A DNA stretch of 64,000 nucleotides from Verrucomicrobiia bacterium (GTDB taxonomy: Bacteria > Verrucomicrobiota > Verrucomicrobiia > Limisphaerales > JADLHS01). The notes under the pieces are model-generated. The model had not been told where the DNA came from. It did not search any database and saw only the letters and a program-made list of their open reading frames with translations. The translations under genes and the position numbers were made by a program. Of the stretch, positions 44,119 through 52,981 are shown in pieces. The first letter of the stretch is position 1, and the number at the start of each line of letters is the position of its first letter. The stretch lies in contig JAHCLO010000020.1 of NCBI GenBank assembly GCA_026125285.1, forward strand, positions 60,090 to 124,089, in the 5' to 3' direction.

Positions 44119-46389
44119 TCAGTCGTCGAAGTTCACCAGTTGCGGGACCGCAAACGGTCCGGGCATATCGTATGGCAACTGCCACACCTGAATGCCTTCT
44201 GAGTTGCTGAAGTAAAGCCGCGATGGCGTGATCTGCGTCGGATCACCATCGGCCCAGAAAGCGAAGAACGGGTCTTTTGCACGCACGGGGCGGCGCGCGT
44301 AGGTGTGATTGTAGAGGCTGTTGGTGGTAATCTGCCGGTCCATGGTCCATGTCGCGCCGTGGTCCATGCTCGACCACAACGCCATTTCACCGCCGGTTTG
44401 ATAGAACTGTGGGCCGCCTTCCGTCGGGCCGATGATGAGCCAGCGATCCGGCCGGATGTACAGACTGCCGAAGTCGTAATTGTGCGTGGACTTCGTCACG
44501 GTGCTCGTGATCCACTCCGTGCCGGTCCAACGGGTGATGGTCCATTCGCGCGGATCGTTTTGCGGACCGGGCGCCCAGCCGTTGCTGGTGATGTAGAGCA
44601 AGACGGGATTTCCCTCCGTGTCGAAATTCAGGTCCAAAGTGTACATCAGTTTTCCCTGTGCCGAGTAATTGATCACGCGCGCCGGGTTGTCCGGCGTGGT
44701 GAGCGGAATGGTGAGCGGGACGCCACCGGCCGTGGTCCAAGTGACGCCGTAATTCGTGGTCTGCACGTAGTAGAGATCGGTGCGTTGATCCACGCTGCCG
44801 CCAGGATGACGATTGAAAAACGACGCGATCATGCCGCCCGCCCGTGCGTTGCTGACCTGATAATGCCCGCCAATGCCGGCAAGTTTCTGGTGCGCGCTCC
44901 AGTTGACGCCGTTGGTGCTGGTCTCCCAATACAGCTCGCGTCCCGCCGTGTACTTGGTGAACAGATTGAAGAACCCGAATCCGGGAACGTGCCACGGCTG
45001 CGGATAAGTCATCACGTCCTGTCGGATGAACTCAAACTCCGCCACGCTGTACGGCTGCTTGCTGCGGAACTTCCAGCCGGGCCGCGAGGAGGCGCGTCCG
45101 CTGACAAACACCCAGATGTAACCCTGGTCATCAATTGAGATGGCGGGGTTATCGTGCGGATCGTTCACGCCTTGTTTGTCCAGCACCAAGGTCGGTCGCG
45201 GTACTTGATGCAGCGCATGATCGTAATACGACGCCATGATCAGGAGACGCCGCTGGCCCTTGATCGTTCCGCCGTAAACGAAAAAGGTTTTGTCCACGTC
45301 GGGAGTGTAAATGGCGATGGGGATGTGATTCGCGGTGTAAGTCCCCAGCCCGCCGGAATACTTGTCGCCGTACTCCGAGAATTGTCCGAGCGTAAACCAG
45401 ATGCCGCGATAGCCGTCCGCATAGCCGGGCGGCGGCAGTTTTTTCACCCGATAAAATTCCGCGAAGTCTGTCGCTGGCTGGTTCGTGAACCACGCCTCCA
45501 TACCGTTCCCCGGCACAATCGTCCGTGGCAGCCACTCGGGGGAATCCAGTGCGTGCGTGGATTCGATTTGGTATTCATTGCCGGATATCGTCTGGAAGGA
45601 AAACTTGAAGTCGCCGTTGTCCGCACTGGCGTTGGTCAACACCAGCAACTCGGGCGGCATGTAGGGCACTTCCGCCGTGATGACCAGATTGTCCACCTCG
45701 CCATAAACACCGGCCGGCCCGCGAATCCCGCCGATCCGCAACCGGCTGTAGCGGGTGCCCAATGCATGGTTGTTGCGCCAGGGAAGATTCGTGGCGAGGA
45801 GGGTATCGTCCACCTTCAAATCCCAGCTCTGAAAGTTTGGTCCGCTCAAAAAGTTGATCATCTCGATGCGATGCCAATTCGTGTCCAGGTCGTGCAATGG
45901 AATCCAGTTCGCGCCGTCGTAATAGCAAAACTTGTTCGTGACCGTGCCCCAACCCAGCAGACTGACTTCACCCCCGGAAGTCGGGAGCAGGAACACATCG
46001 AGTGTGCGTGGGCCGGCGGTGGAGGCGCGCGCGTCGAAGCGGATCGTCAACACGCCGTTGGAAACCGGCGGGAACGAGAGATAATCTACGTTGTCCACGC
46101 CGGTTTGACTGCGGCGCAATACCTTGCCATAAACGCCGTCGCTGAGTTCCACAATCTGGGCGGGCGTGGACGAAGCCGGCTGCCAGCTTGCCTGGCCGTC
46201 CGTCACCGCCGTGAGATTCCCGGGCGGATAAATGACATTGTTGGTGAAGCCGCCCACATCCGCCAGGACCAGCGATTGATTGGTTTGGGCGGCGAGCGGC
46301 CAAGGCAGACAACCAACGGCAAAGAAAACAACAAGGAAACATCTTGCACTCCGTGAGCGCGCATGTTGTGGGCAGCAAGTCGCTCTCAT
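44119..46389 (-). CDS. Exported BNR_4 repeat protein with LamG-like N-terminus
   Basis: 756 residues: a signal segment (ARCFLVVFFAVGCLPWPLAAQ), a concanavalin-like jelly-roll region (about 30-235, LKVDDTLLATNLPWRNNHALG), a sandwich module with AEFYRVKKLPPPG (about 245-310), then a BNR_4 beta-propeller-like domain starting YADGYRGIWFTLGQFSEYGDKYSGGLGTYTANH. BNR_4 domains occur in sialidase-like and polysaccharide-lyase-like proteins of Bacteroidetes and planctomycetes/verrucomicrobia. The precise substrate here is unknown, and no sialidase FRIP arginine is seen. The gene begins five bases after the stop of the beta-helix gene, so the two are one operon. The start used is ATG 46389; TTG 46398 adds three residues. 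Confidence 0.8.
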   Translation of the reverse strand: MRATCCPQHARSRSARCFLVVFFAVGCLPWPLAAQTNQSLVLADVGGFTNNVIYPPGNLTAVTDGQASWQPASSTPAQIVELSDGVYGKVLRRSQTGVDNVDYLSFPPVSNGVLTIRFDARASTAGPRTLDVFLLPTSGGEVSLLGWGTVTNKFCYYDGANWIPLHDLDTNWHRIEMINFLSGPNFQSWDLKVDDTLLATNLPWRNNHALGTRYSRLRIGGIRGPAGVYGEVDNLVITAEVPYMPPELLVLTNASADNGDFKFSFQTISGNEYQIESTHALDSPEWLPRTIVPGNGMEAWFTNQPATDFAEFYRVKKLPPPGYADGYRGIWFTLGQFSEYGDKYSGGLGTYTANHIPIAIYTPDVDKTFFVYGGTIKGQRRLLIMASYYDHALHQVPRPTLVLDKQGVNDPHDNPAISIDDQGYIWVFVSGRASSRPGWKFRSKQPYSVAEFEFIRQDVMTYPQPWHVPGFGFFNLFTKYTAGRELYWETSTNGVNWSAHQKLAGIGGHYQVSNARAGGMIASFFNRHPGGSVDQRTDLYYVQTTNYGVTWTTAGGVPLTIPLTTPDNPARVINYSAQGKLMYTLDLNFDTEGNPVLLYITSNGWAPGPQNDPREWTITRWTGTEWITSTVTKSTHNYDFGSLYIRPDRWLIIGPTEGGPQFYQTGGEMALWSSMDHGATWTMDRQITTNSLYNHTYARRPVRAKDPFFAFWADGDPTQITPSRLYFSNSEGIQVWQLPYDMPGPFAVPQLVNFDD

Positions 46390-46394
46390 CCTTC

Positions 46395-48983
46395 TCAATA
46401 CACTGTGGCCGTGGTGTAACTGGCATCGTTGTAATTCCAGTTGGAGGCCTCGGGGGAATATCCGGTCAAGCCCACTTCGTGATCACCGGGCGAGAGACCG
46501 GTGATGACTGCGCTCAGTCCCATCGGGACGCGCGTATAGGCGGCGACGCGGTTGCCCAGCACACCTTGGCCAACATTGGTCGGGCTGACCGAGGAACCTG
46601 ACGGGCGGTGGCCGATGTAGAGATTCAAATTGGCCGCGCCTCCGACAATGGTGCTGCCGAAGGCTTTGTGGGAGGTCACCATGACTCGCTGGGTGGGACT
46701 GGTAATCGTGACGGTGACGGTTGCTGAAAGGAAGGTGTTCATGGTGGTGACGTTCGCGCCGCCGCCATTCTGGAAGTAAATTGCGGGCGATGCCGCTGCG
46801 ATGGCTGCGGAAGTCTGAATCGTGCCGTCGGGAAACCGGAGCCCGTCAACACCGGGAACACCACCGATTTGAAAGGTGGTGGTGGAGCTATTGGCGATGA
46901 GTTCGTCGTCTCCGGCTGGCACCGCACCGAAATACCCATTCGTTCCATTGATGGAATAGTAAAGCTGGATGCCCGTGGGTGCGTTGGTGGAACGCAGGCC
47001 GGCGGGCGGCAGGTTTGTCCCGCCGCTGGCGTTCCATTTGCCCGATACCGCCAAATCCCCGGTCGTGACCTTTCCGATGGAAGCCGTGCCGCCGGTGATT
47101 GACTCGGCGGCCAGTGCCGAACCAGCACCCACGACCACGTTTCCAGCATAGTAATTGGAGGGGCCAAGCCACACAGTGCTCCGGGATTCGTTGTTCGTGA
47201 ACGCGCCGGACAGGCCATCGCCGACGGAGATCGTCAGGCTGTTTGGGTGGTTGGTCACGATGGTTACATTGGGGCCGGCCGACACGGTAAAGCGGGTGAG
47301 GTTGTAGCTCGCGCCCGTGGCCGTGTTCGTCACGCTCAATGGCGGTCCGGAGTAATTCACGTAGTCCGTCGCGCCATTCAGTTCAATCTTCGGGTAGGTC
47401 GAGTTATCGAGGTAGTCACCGGGTCCGATGCTCGTCACCGCGCCCACCTCGTTTGCCAGCTTGAAGATCGGGTGCTGGCTCCCGCTATTCCGGCCGGCTA
47501 CGCGCAAGCCGGTAAAGCTCGCCGAGGTGGTGCCGCGTTTGAGATTGAATACGGGTCCGTTCCATACCAGTTCGACATTCATGCCCATGACGTTCAACGT
47601 GCCGCTCGACATATCAATGATGGTGTTCACATTGCGGGATTCGCCGCCGATGATGTTGCACGCGAAACCGCCGGCGTAGGTGGACGGCTTGATGGTCCAC
47701 GCCGCCGAGTAATTCGTCCCGAAAGAGTTCGCTCCCAGCGAGGTGGTTCCGTCGCCGGCGAAACAGTTGATGAACGTGGCCGAGTCCACTTTGGACAGCC
47801 AGAAGCCGTAGTTGTTGCCGTAGGCCTCCACCCGTTCGCACAGCAGGCCGACGCCGTGTTCGACGTACAACCCCCAGACGAACCCGAAAATCTTCACGTC
47901 CCGGATGACCGCCCGGCTGAGTCGTTGCTGGGACGCCAACCCGGTCTGGAAACGGATGCCCGCCGAGGTGCCGCTGGTAACCGGCGCTTTGTTTTTGTAA
48001 ACTTGGAATCCTTCCAGGGTGCAGTACCAAAGCCCGTTCGTGCCACCGCCGTAATTCCAGCCGCCCACCCAGGGATCGGCGGTAATGGCGTCCCGCGTGT
48101 TGCTCGTCATGTGGATGCGTGTACGCTCAATGCCGTCGCCCAACAAATGGGTGCCATGCACCCGAAGTTTGAGCGGTGAACTGATGACGTAATAACCGGC
48201 CGGCAGGTACACGGTCGCCTTCCCGCCAAAGGGCGTGGGCGAGTTGGTGGTCTGATCAATCGCCAGTTGCAGCGCGGCGGTTTGGTCCACGCCATTGCCC
48301 AGCGCCCCGTAATCGCGGACATTGATGAAACGTTGCGCCTGGGAGATTAGCGTCGCCGCCGCATTGGTGGCTGCTTGCCGAAATACGTCCGCATCCAGTC
48401 CCCCCAGCCGGGCGGCATCCACATTGGTCACCGCCGTGCCGTCGCCCGAGAAAGTCCCGGCAAACTCGCTGGCCGGGTGGTTGAAGTTCACCGCGTTGCT
48501 GTACGTGCCGCTCAATCCCTCTGCGGTCACGTTCCGCGCGTGCAATGCATAAGGCATGGCGGTGATTTCCATCCGCGGTGCGAGGGTGATGAATGCACCC
48601 TCGCCGTTGGTGCGCACACCGATCTCCAACCAGCGTTCACCACCCGTAAAAACGCCGGCGCCAAAATCCAACCTCACGGCGAAGATTCCCTCACTCAGGA
48701 CCGTCGCTGGTTTGGTAAGCGACTCGGCCAGCGGACTGCCGTCGCTGGCGGTGGGGTAGAGCGTAAAAACCAAATCATACCATCCTGACGCGGGACCGCC
48801 GTTCTCAAGCAACCGTCCTTGATAAGTGAACGCCGTGTCTTGCGCCGCCATGCCAGCCATGAGAGCAACGTTGAGAAAAGTCACAACCAGCAAGGGCTGG
48901 AGGCCATTTGTCACGGCAAAGTGTCGGATGGCTTCGCGCCCCGATGGCGGGCAGCGTTCAATTGACGGCAGGAATCTGTGCAT
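46395..48983 (-). CDS. Exported pectate-lyase-like beta-helix protein
   Basis: 862 residues. A signal-like segment (PLLVVTFLNVALMAGMAAQ) follows a short N-terminal extension. Next is the DTAFTYQGRLLENGGPASGWYDL module with RWLEIGVRTNGE and PRMEITAMPYALHAR, common in verrucomicrobial and planctomycete exported proteins. A right-handed helix begins at INVRDYGALGNGVDQTAALQ, the rhamnogalacturonase/epimerase-like Pect-lyase motif, with YLPAGYYVISSPLKLRVHG. The C-terminal 100 residues form a beta-rich cap ending in DASYTTATVY. It could be a polysaccharide-binding or tailspike-like protein. Catalytic Asp residues of GH28 are not evident. It is co-transcribed with the BNR_4 gene. Confidence 0.75.
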   Translation of the reverse strand: MHRFLPSIERCPPSGREAIRHFAVTNGLQPLLVVTFLNVALMAGMAAQDTAFTYQGRLLENGGPASGWYDLVFTLYPTASDGSPLAESLTKPATVLSEGIFAVRLDFGAGVFTGGERWLEIGVRTNGEGAFITLAPRMEITAMPYALHARNVTAEGLSGTYSNAVNFNHPASEFAGTFSGDGTAVTNVDAARLGGLDADVFRQAATNAAATLISQAQRFINVRDYGALGNGVDQTAALQLAIDQTTNSPTPFGGKATVYLPAGYYVISSPLKLRVHGTHLLGDGIERTRIHMTSNTRDAITADPWVGGWNYGGGTNGLWYCTLEGFQVYKNKAPVTSGTSAGIRFQTGLASQQRLSRAVIRDVKIFGFVWGLYVEHGVGLLCERVEAYGNNYGFWLSKVDSATFINCFAGDGTTSLGANSFGTNYSAAWTIKPSTYAGGFACNIIGGESRNVNTIIDMSSGTLNVMGMNVELVWNGPVFNLKRGTTSASFTGLRVAGRNSGSQHPIFKLANEVGAVTSIGPGDYLDNSTYPKIELNGATDYVNYSGPPLSVTNTATGASYNLTRFTVSAGPNVTIVTNHPNSLTISVGDGLSGAFTNNESRSTVWLGPSNYYAGNVVVGAGSALAAESITGGTASIGKVTTGDLAVSGKWNASGGTNLPPAGLRSTNAPTGIQLYYSINGTNGYFGAVPAGDDELIANSSTTTFQIGGVPGVDGLRFPDGTIQTSAAIAAASPAIYFQNGGGANVTTMNTFLSATVTVTITSPTQRVMVTSHKAFGSTIVGGAANLNLYIGHRPSGSSVSPTNVGQGVLGNRVAAYTRVPMGLSAVITGLSPGDHEVGLTGYSPEASNWNYNDASYTTATVY

Positions 48984-49324
48984 ATTTTGACAGTGCGGAC
49001 TACCGATGCCGCCCAGCGGGTGACCCCACTTCCGGCGGACTCGAACAAGGGAAATTCATGTCGGCGCGGAAGGCAATCTCTTTAGCTCATGGCTCGGAGC
49101 TCCGCTTGGTACTGCAACGAGGAAAATTCGTTTCATCCCGCGAGGTGCGGGTAGGGCGCGTCACTCCGTGCGCGCCGCAGCCGGCGCATGACTATCCCAG
49201 CGGCGCGCCCAGAGCGATGCGCCCTACCCGGTCTCGAACTATATTTATCACGGCACCAGCGAACGGACAGGAGAGGAAAAAACCTTTGCCGATTGCGATG
49301 CCGCGGGCATCGTGGCTGTGAAAC
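48984..49324. other. Divergent intergenic region with palindrome
   Basis: 341 bases between the divergently transcribed beta-helix operon and the SDR gene. It must hold promoters for both, but none is clear. A long imperfect palindrome at 49149-49229 takes up much of it. Confidence 0.5.
49149..49229. repeat. GTAGGGCGC palindrome, 28-base arms
   Basis: The arms 49149-49176 and 49202-49229 are reverse complements at 24 of 28 positions around a 25-base loop. The arm begins GGGTAGGGCGCGTCACTCCG. It is a different family from the 25.4-kb palindrome. Confidence 0.65.
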
Positions 49325-50377
49325 ATGCAAGACAGTCCTCCATTCCGACTACCGAACGCCATCGAAACCGAGGAAGCCCTGGATGAACTGCTCACGCGAC
49401 CGCGCGCGGCGCTGGTACAGTTCATCGCGTCGGTCCGCGGACCGCTGCTGATTCTCGGTGCCGGCGGGAAGATGGGGCCGAGCCTCACCCTCCTCGCGCG
49501 CCGCGCCGCTGAAGCCGCCCAACACCCGCTTGAGATTATTGCGGTGAGCCGCTTCTCCGACCCCAACGCGCGGCGCTGGCTCGAAGCACGCGGCGTTCAG
49601 ACCCTGAGTTGTGACCTGTTCGACGCCGAGGCGGTCCGAAAACTGCCGGACGCGGCAGAAATACTTTACCTGGTCGGTCAGAAATTCGGCACGACGCAAA
49701 GTCCCGCGGGCACGTGGGCGGCCAACCTGCTGGTCCCGGCACGCATCGCCGAGCGTTACCCCGCCGCGCGCATAGTCGCGCTGTCCACGGGCAACGTTTA
49801 TCCGCTCGCGCCCGTTGCCCATGGCGGTTCGGTGGAATCCGATCCGCTCACACCGCTGGGCGAGTACGCCAATGCCACCGTGGGCCGTGAGCGCATCTTT
49901 GAATTTTTCTCGCAAAGGAATGGCACCCGCATCGTGTTGTTGCGTTTGTTCTACGCCACGGACTTGCGCTATGGCGTGTTGCGAGACATCGCGGAATTGA
50001 TCTGGGCCCGAAAGCCAATTGACCTGGCCAACGGCCATTTCAACTGCATCTGGCAGGGCGACGCGAATGACATGGTGATACGGTCGCTGGCATTGGCGAC
50101 CACCCCGGTCGCCGCGTTTAACCTGACCAGCGCGGAAGTTTTTTCCGTCCGCACGGTTGCCACCCGTTTGAGCCAACTCCTCGGCAAAGCCGTCAACTTT
50201 ACCGGCACGGAAAGTGAGACGGCGCTCACCGCAAACACCGCGCAGCTTCGCGCCCAACTCGGAGATCCCGCGACGCCCTTGGACACGATGCTGCATTGGA
50301 CCGCCGACTGGGTGAAACGCGGCGGGCGAAACCTCGGCAAACCGACGCACTTCGAAGTGCGCGACGGGAGGTATTGA
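49325..50377 (+). CDS. NAD-dependent epimerase/dehydratase family protein (extended SDR)
   Basis: 350 residues with a Rossmann start (GPLLILGAGGKMGPSLTLLARRA, a variant GxxGxxG) and extended-SDR features such as IVALSTGNVYPL and EYANATVGRERIFEFF. The usual YxxxK active-site motif is not clean (EYANATVGRER), so the catalytic mechanism may be altered. Extended SDRs act on nucleotide sugars or sugar acids. The stop overlaps the start of the DHDPS-like gene (TGATG), which implies coupled synthesis and a shared pathway, probably catabolism of a sugar acid. The pathway itself is inference. Confidence 0.82.
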   Translation: MQDSPPFRLPNAIETEEALDELLTRPRAALVQFIASVRGPLLILGAGGKMGPSLTLLARRAAEAAQHPLEIIAVSRFSDPNARRWLEARGVQTLSCDLFDAEAVRKLPDAAEILYLVGQKFGTTQSPAGTWAANLLVPARIAERYPAARIVALSTGNVYPLAPVAHGGSVESDPLTPLGEYANATVGRERIFEFFSQRNGTRIVLLRLFYATDLRYGVLRDIAELIWARKPIDLANGHFNCIWQGDANDMVIRSLALATTPVAAFNLTSAEVFSVRTVATRLSQLLGKAVNFTGTESETALTANTAQLRAQLGDPATPLDTMLHWTADWVKRGGRNLGKPTHFEVRDGRY

Positions 50378-51450
50378 TGACGGATCATCCCATGCCACCC
50401 TTGTGGGTGAGAGAAAACCTCCGCGCGGGGCTGGTCATTCCCGCGCATCCCCTCGCGCTGACCGAAGCACGCCAACTCGACGAACGCCACCAGCGCGCCC
50501 TCACGCGCTATTACCACGCCGCCGGCGCCGGCGGCGTTGCTGTGGGCGTTCACACAACCCAGTTTGCGATACGTGAACCGCAGCATGGGCTTCTCAAACC
50601 GGTGCTGCAACTTGCCGCCGAAACCATCGCTGCGTGTGACGAGGCCAGCGGCCGGCAAACGGTGCGCATCGCCGGAATCTGTGGCGCAACCGCCCAAGCG
50701 GTGGCGGAGGCACAGTTCGCCCGTGCGGCCGGCTATCACGCCGGCTTGCTCTCGCTCGCTACGCTGCAGCAGGCCAATGACGAGGCCTTGCTCGAACATT
50801 GCCAAACCGTTGCGCGCGAGATCGCATTGGTCGGTTTCTACCTGCAACCTGCCGCAGGGGGCCGCGTCCTGTCGTTCAATTTTTGGCGGCGCTTCGCCGA
50901 GATTCCCAATGTTATCGCCGTCAAGATTGCGCCGTTCAACCGTTATCAGACGTTCGACGTGGTGCGGGCGGTGGCCGAGGCCGGTCGAGCGAGTGACATC
51001 GCGCTTTACACCGGCAACGATGATTCGATTGTGACCGATTTACTCACCGAATATGCGGTTGTGACTGCGACTGGTGAGGTGCGATTGCGCATCGTTGGCG
51101 GCTTGCTGGGGCATTGGGCATGTTGGACGCGAGCTGCCGCGAAGCTGCTGGAGGAATGTAAAGCGACCTGGATGAACGAGACTGTCCCGGCGCGGATGTT
51201 GACCGTGGCTCCGCAGGTCACCGACTGCAACGCCGCTGTTTTCGACGCGGCGAATGGGTTTGCCGGCTGCATCGCCGGCATCCACGAAGTGCTGCGACGC
51301 CAGGGTTTGCTGGCGAACCCGCTCTGCCTGGACCCGCGGGAGGAACTCTCCGCCGGGCAGCGAGAAGAAATTGACCGCATCTGGCGCACTTACCCGCATT
51401 TGAACGACGACCAGTTTGTGGAGCAAAATCTCGATCAATGGCTGGCTTGA
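50377..51450 (+). CDS. DHDPS/NAL-superfamily class I aldolase
   Basis: 357 residues with a (beta/alpha)8 core. The Schiff-base lysine is in NVIAVKIAPFNRYQ (K186) and the assisting tyrosine in VGFYLQPAA (Y155). The entry loop GVAVGVHTTQFAIREPQHGL replaces the GTTGE of DapA, so it is not a lysine-pathway DapA. Family members condense or cleave pyruvate or 2-oxo acids with an aldehyde. It is translationally coupled to the SDR gene, so substrate and product are likely shared. Length (357) exceeds the usual 300 owing to extra segments near the C-terminus (TYPHLNDDQFVEQNLDQWL). Confidence 0.8.
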   Translation: MTDHPMPPLWVRENLRAGLVIPAHPLALTEARQLDERHQRALTRYYHAAGAGGVAVGVHTTQFAIREPQHGLLKPVLQLAAETIAACDEASGRQTVRIAGICGATAQAVAEAQFARAAGYHAGLLSLATLQQANDEALLEHCQTVAREIALVGFYLQPAAGGRVLSFNFWRRFAEIPNVIAVKIAPFNRYQTFDVVRAVAEAGRASDIALYTGNDDSIVTDLLTEYAVVTATGEVRLRIVGGLLGHWACWTRAAAKLLEECKATWMNETVPARMLTVAPQVTDCNAAVFDAANGFAGCIAGIHEVLRRQGLLANPLCLDPREELSAGQREEIDRIWRTYPHLNDDQFVEQNLDQWLA

Positions 51451-51688
51451 AGGATTCCTCTCCTCACACGCCGACCTTCCCGGCCGCACAAAACACCGAC
51501 AGAATGATTGGGTGGGGTGCCGGGGTGCAATTCCCCGCATCCCGTCATTCCTCTGACTGTTCGTTTATGGAAAGGACACTCCGCGTTTCTGCCCGTTCGG
51601 GCGCCGTTCAGTCCGGTGGCGCCAACCTTCAGGCCAAAGAATCGTTGCCGTTCCGCTGCGTTGATGACAGGATAATGGCTGATTTTGC

Positions 51689-52873
51689 ATGAGTAACGCA
51701 CCGGCCACCGTTGAACCGCGCCCCGCCGAAACCCATCGGCCAGCCGCGGCGCCGGTAGATTTCTCCAAGCCGGTGGTGCGACCCCAAAAATCCGCCTGGC
51801 AACTTTTCCGCGAAGTGCTGCAACACGGCGGACCGGGTTATCTCCAGTTTGCCATCACGAATCTCTGCAACGCGGATTGCGACTTCTGTGGCTTCGCGCG
51901 ATCAAAGTTCGATCCCAAAGCCCGCCGCAGCGTGACACTCCAGGAGGCGCAAGACGTGGTGGACATTGCGGTGAAGAATCACATCGGCTACCTGCTGTTC
52001 GTGGGAGGCGAGCCGATGGTGCATCGCGATTTGCGCGCCATGACGCGCTACGCCGCGGAACGGGGAGTGCATCCGATGCTTTGCACCAACGGCGGCTTGT
52101 GGACGGAAGCAAACCTGCGGGGACTGGCGGACGACGGCTTGAGCAGCGTGATCATGTCCATTGACGCGCACGACGTGGCGAAGCATGAGAAGAATCGTGG
52201 TCTGCCGGACGTGTGTCGGAAGATCAGGCGCGCAAACGAGTTCTTCCACGGCGCGGGCATCCAGACCACTGCGAGCATCACCGCCAGCCGGTTGATTGAG
52301 GATTACGACAAACTGCCGGCGTTTCTTGAATCGCTCGGCTTCCGGAGTTGCACGTTCAGTTATCCGCTCACGTCACTGGCGAGCAGTTACCTCAGTTTCA
52401 GCGACAGCGGACTGGTCAGCTTCACCAAGGACGAGTTGATTGAGTTGTTTGAAAAGATCAAGCGGATGAAGCGCCGGAGCGGGTTTCCGGTCGTGAATCC
52501 GACGGAGTCGCTCACCGAAATGCAGCGCCACCTGCGTGGGGAGCGCGAGCGTTTCGGCTGTCTGGGCGGGCACAAATACTTTTACCTCGACTGGAAGCTT
52601 GACCTTTACCGCTGCCACTATTGGGAGACGCCGATGTGCAACGTGTACGAATGGGACGACTCCAAGCTCATCCGCGACGGTTGCACGCGCTGCATGATTG
52701 ATTGCTACCGCGACCCGAGCGTGCTTCAACGGGTGGCCATCAATACCAGCGACGCGTGGCAGGCGGCGAAACGCGGCCAGTTGGCCACCGCCGCGAAGCA
52801 TGTGTTCGACCCGCGCAATCTGACTTCGCTGAAGGCGGTGTGGGAGGATCGCAAGTGGATTGGCGGGGTGTGA
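51689..52873 (+). CDS. Radical SAM protein with SPASM-like C-terminal cysteines
   Basis: 394 residues. The cluster motif CNADCDFC (C60, C64, C67) is a CxxxCxxC radical SAM site in TNLCNADCDFCGFARSKF, followed by the GGEP loop (FVGGEPMVH) and a radical SAM barrel to about 260. The C-terminal part has further cysteines (FGCLGG, YRCHYW, CTRCMIDCYRD), which suggest auxiliary Fe-S clusters as in SPASM/twitch proteins. It should be cytoplasmic and oxygen-sensitive. Such proteins modify peptides, sugars or cofactors; the substrate is unknown. It lies 238 bases after the DHDPS-like gene and 108 bases before the first PSCyt gene. Confidence 0.88.
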   Translation: MSNAPATVEPRPAETHRPAAAPVDFSKPVVRPQKSAWQLFREVLQHGGPGYLQFAITNLCNADCDFCGFARSKFDPKARRSVTLQEAQDVVDIAVKNHIGYLLFVGGEPMVHRDLRAMTRYAAERGVHPMLCTNGGLWTEANLRGLADDGLSSVIMSIDAHDVAKHEKNRGLPDVCRKIRRANEFFHGAGIQTTASITASRLIEDYDKLPAFLESLGFRSCTFSYPLTSLASSYLSFSDSGLVSFTKDELIELFEKIKRMKRRSGFPVVNPTESLTEMQRHLRGERERFGCLGGHKYFYLDWKLDLYRCHYWETPMCNVYEWDDSKLIRDGCTRCMIDCYRDPSVLQRVAINTSDAWQAAKRGQLATAAKHVFDPRNLTSLKAVWEDRKWIGGV

Positions 52874-52981
52874 GCCGCAAAAAGCCTTGCTCCTGCCCGT
52901 CAGCGGAATAGCTTCTTCACCAGCCAGCCCTCTGTCCGAACCGCGCCCGAAAGGGAGCAGTTCCACGCATCGGCGGCTGCA

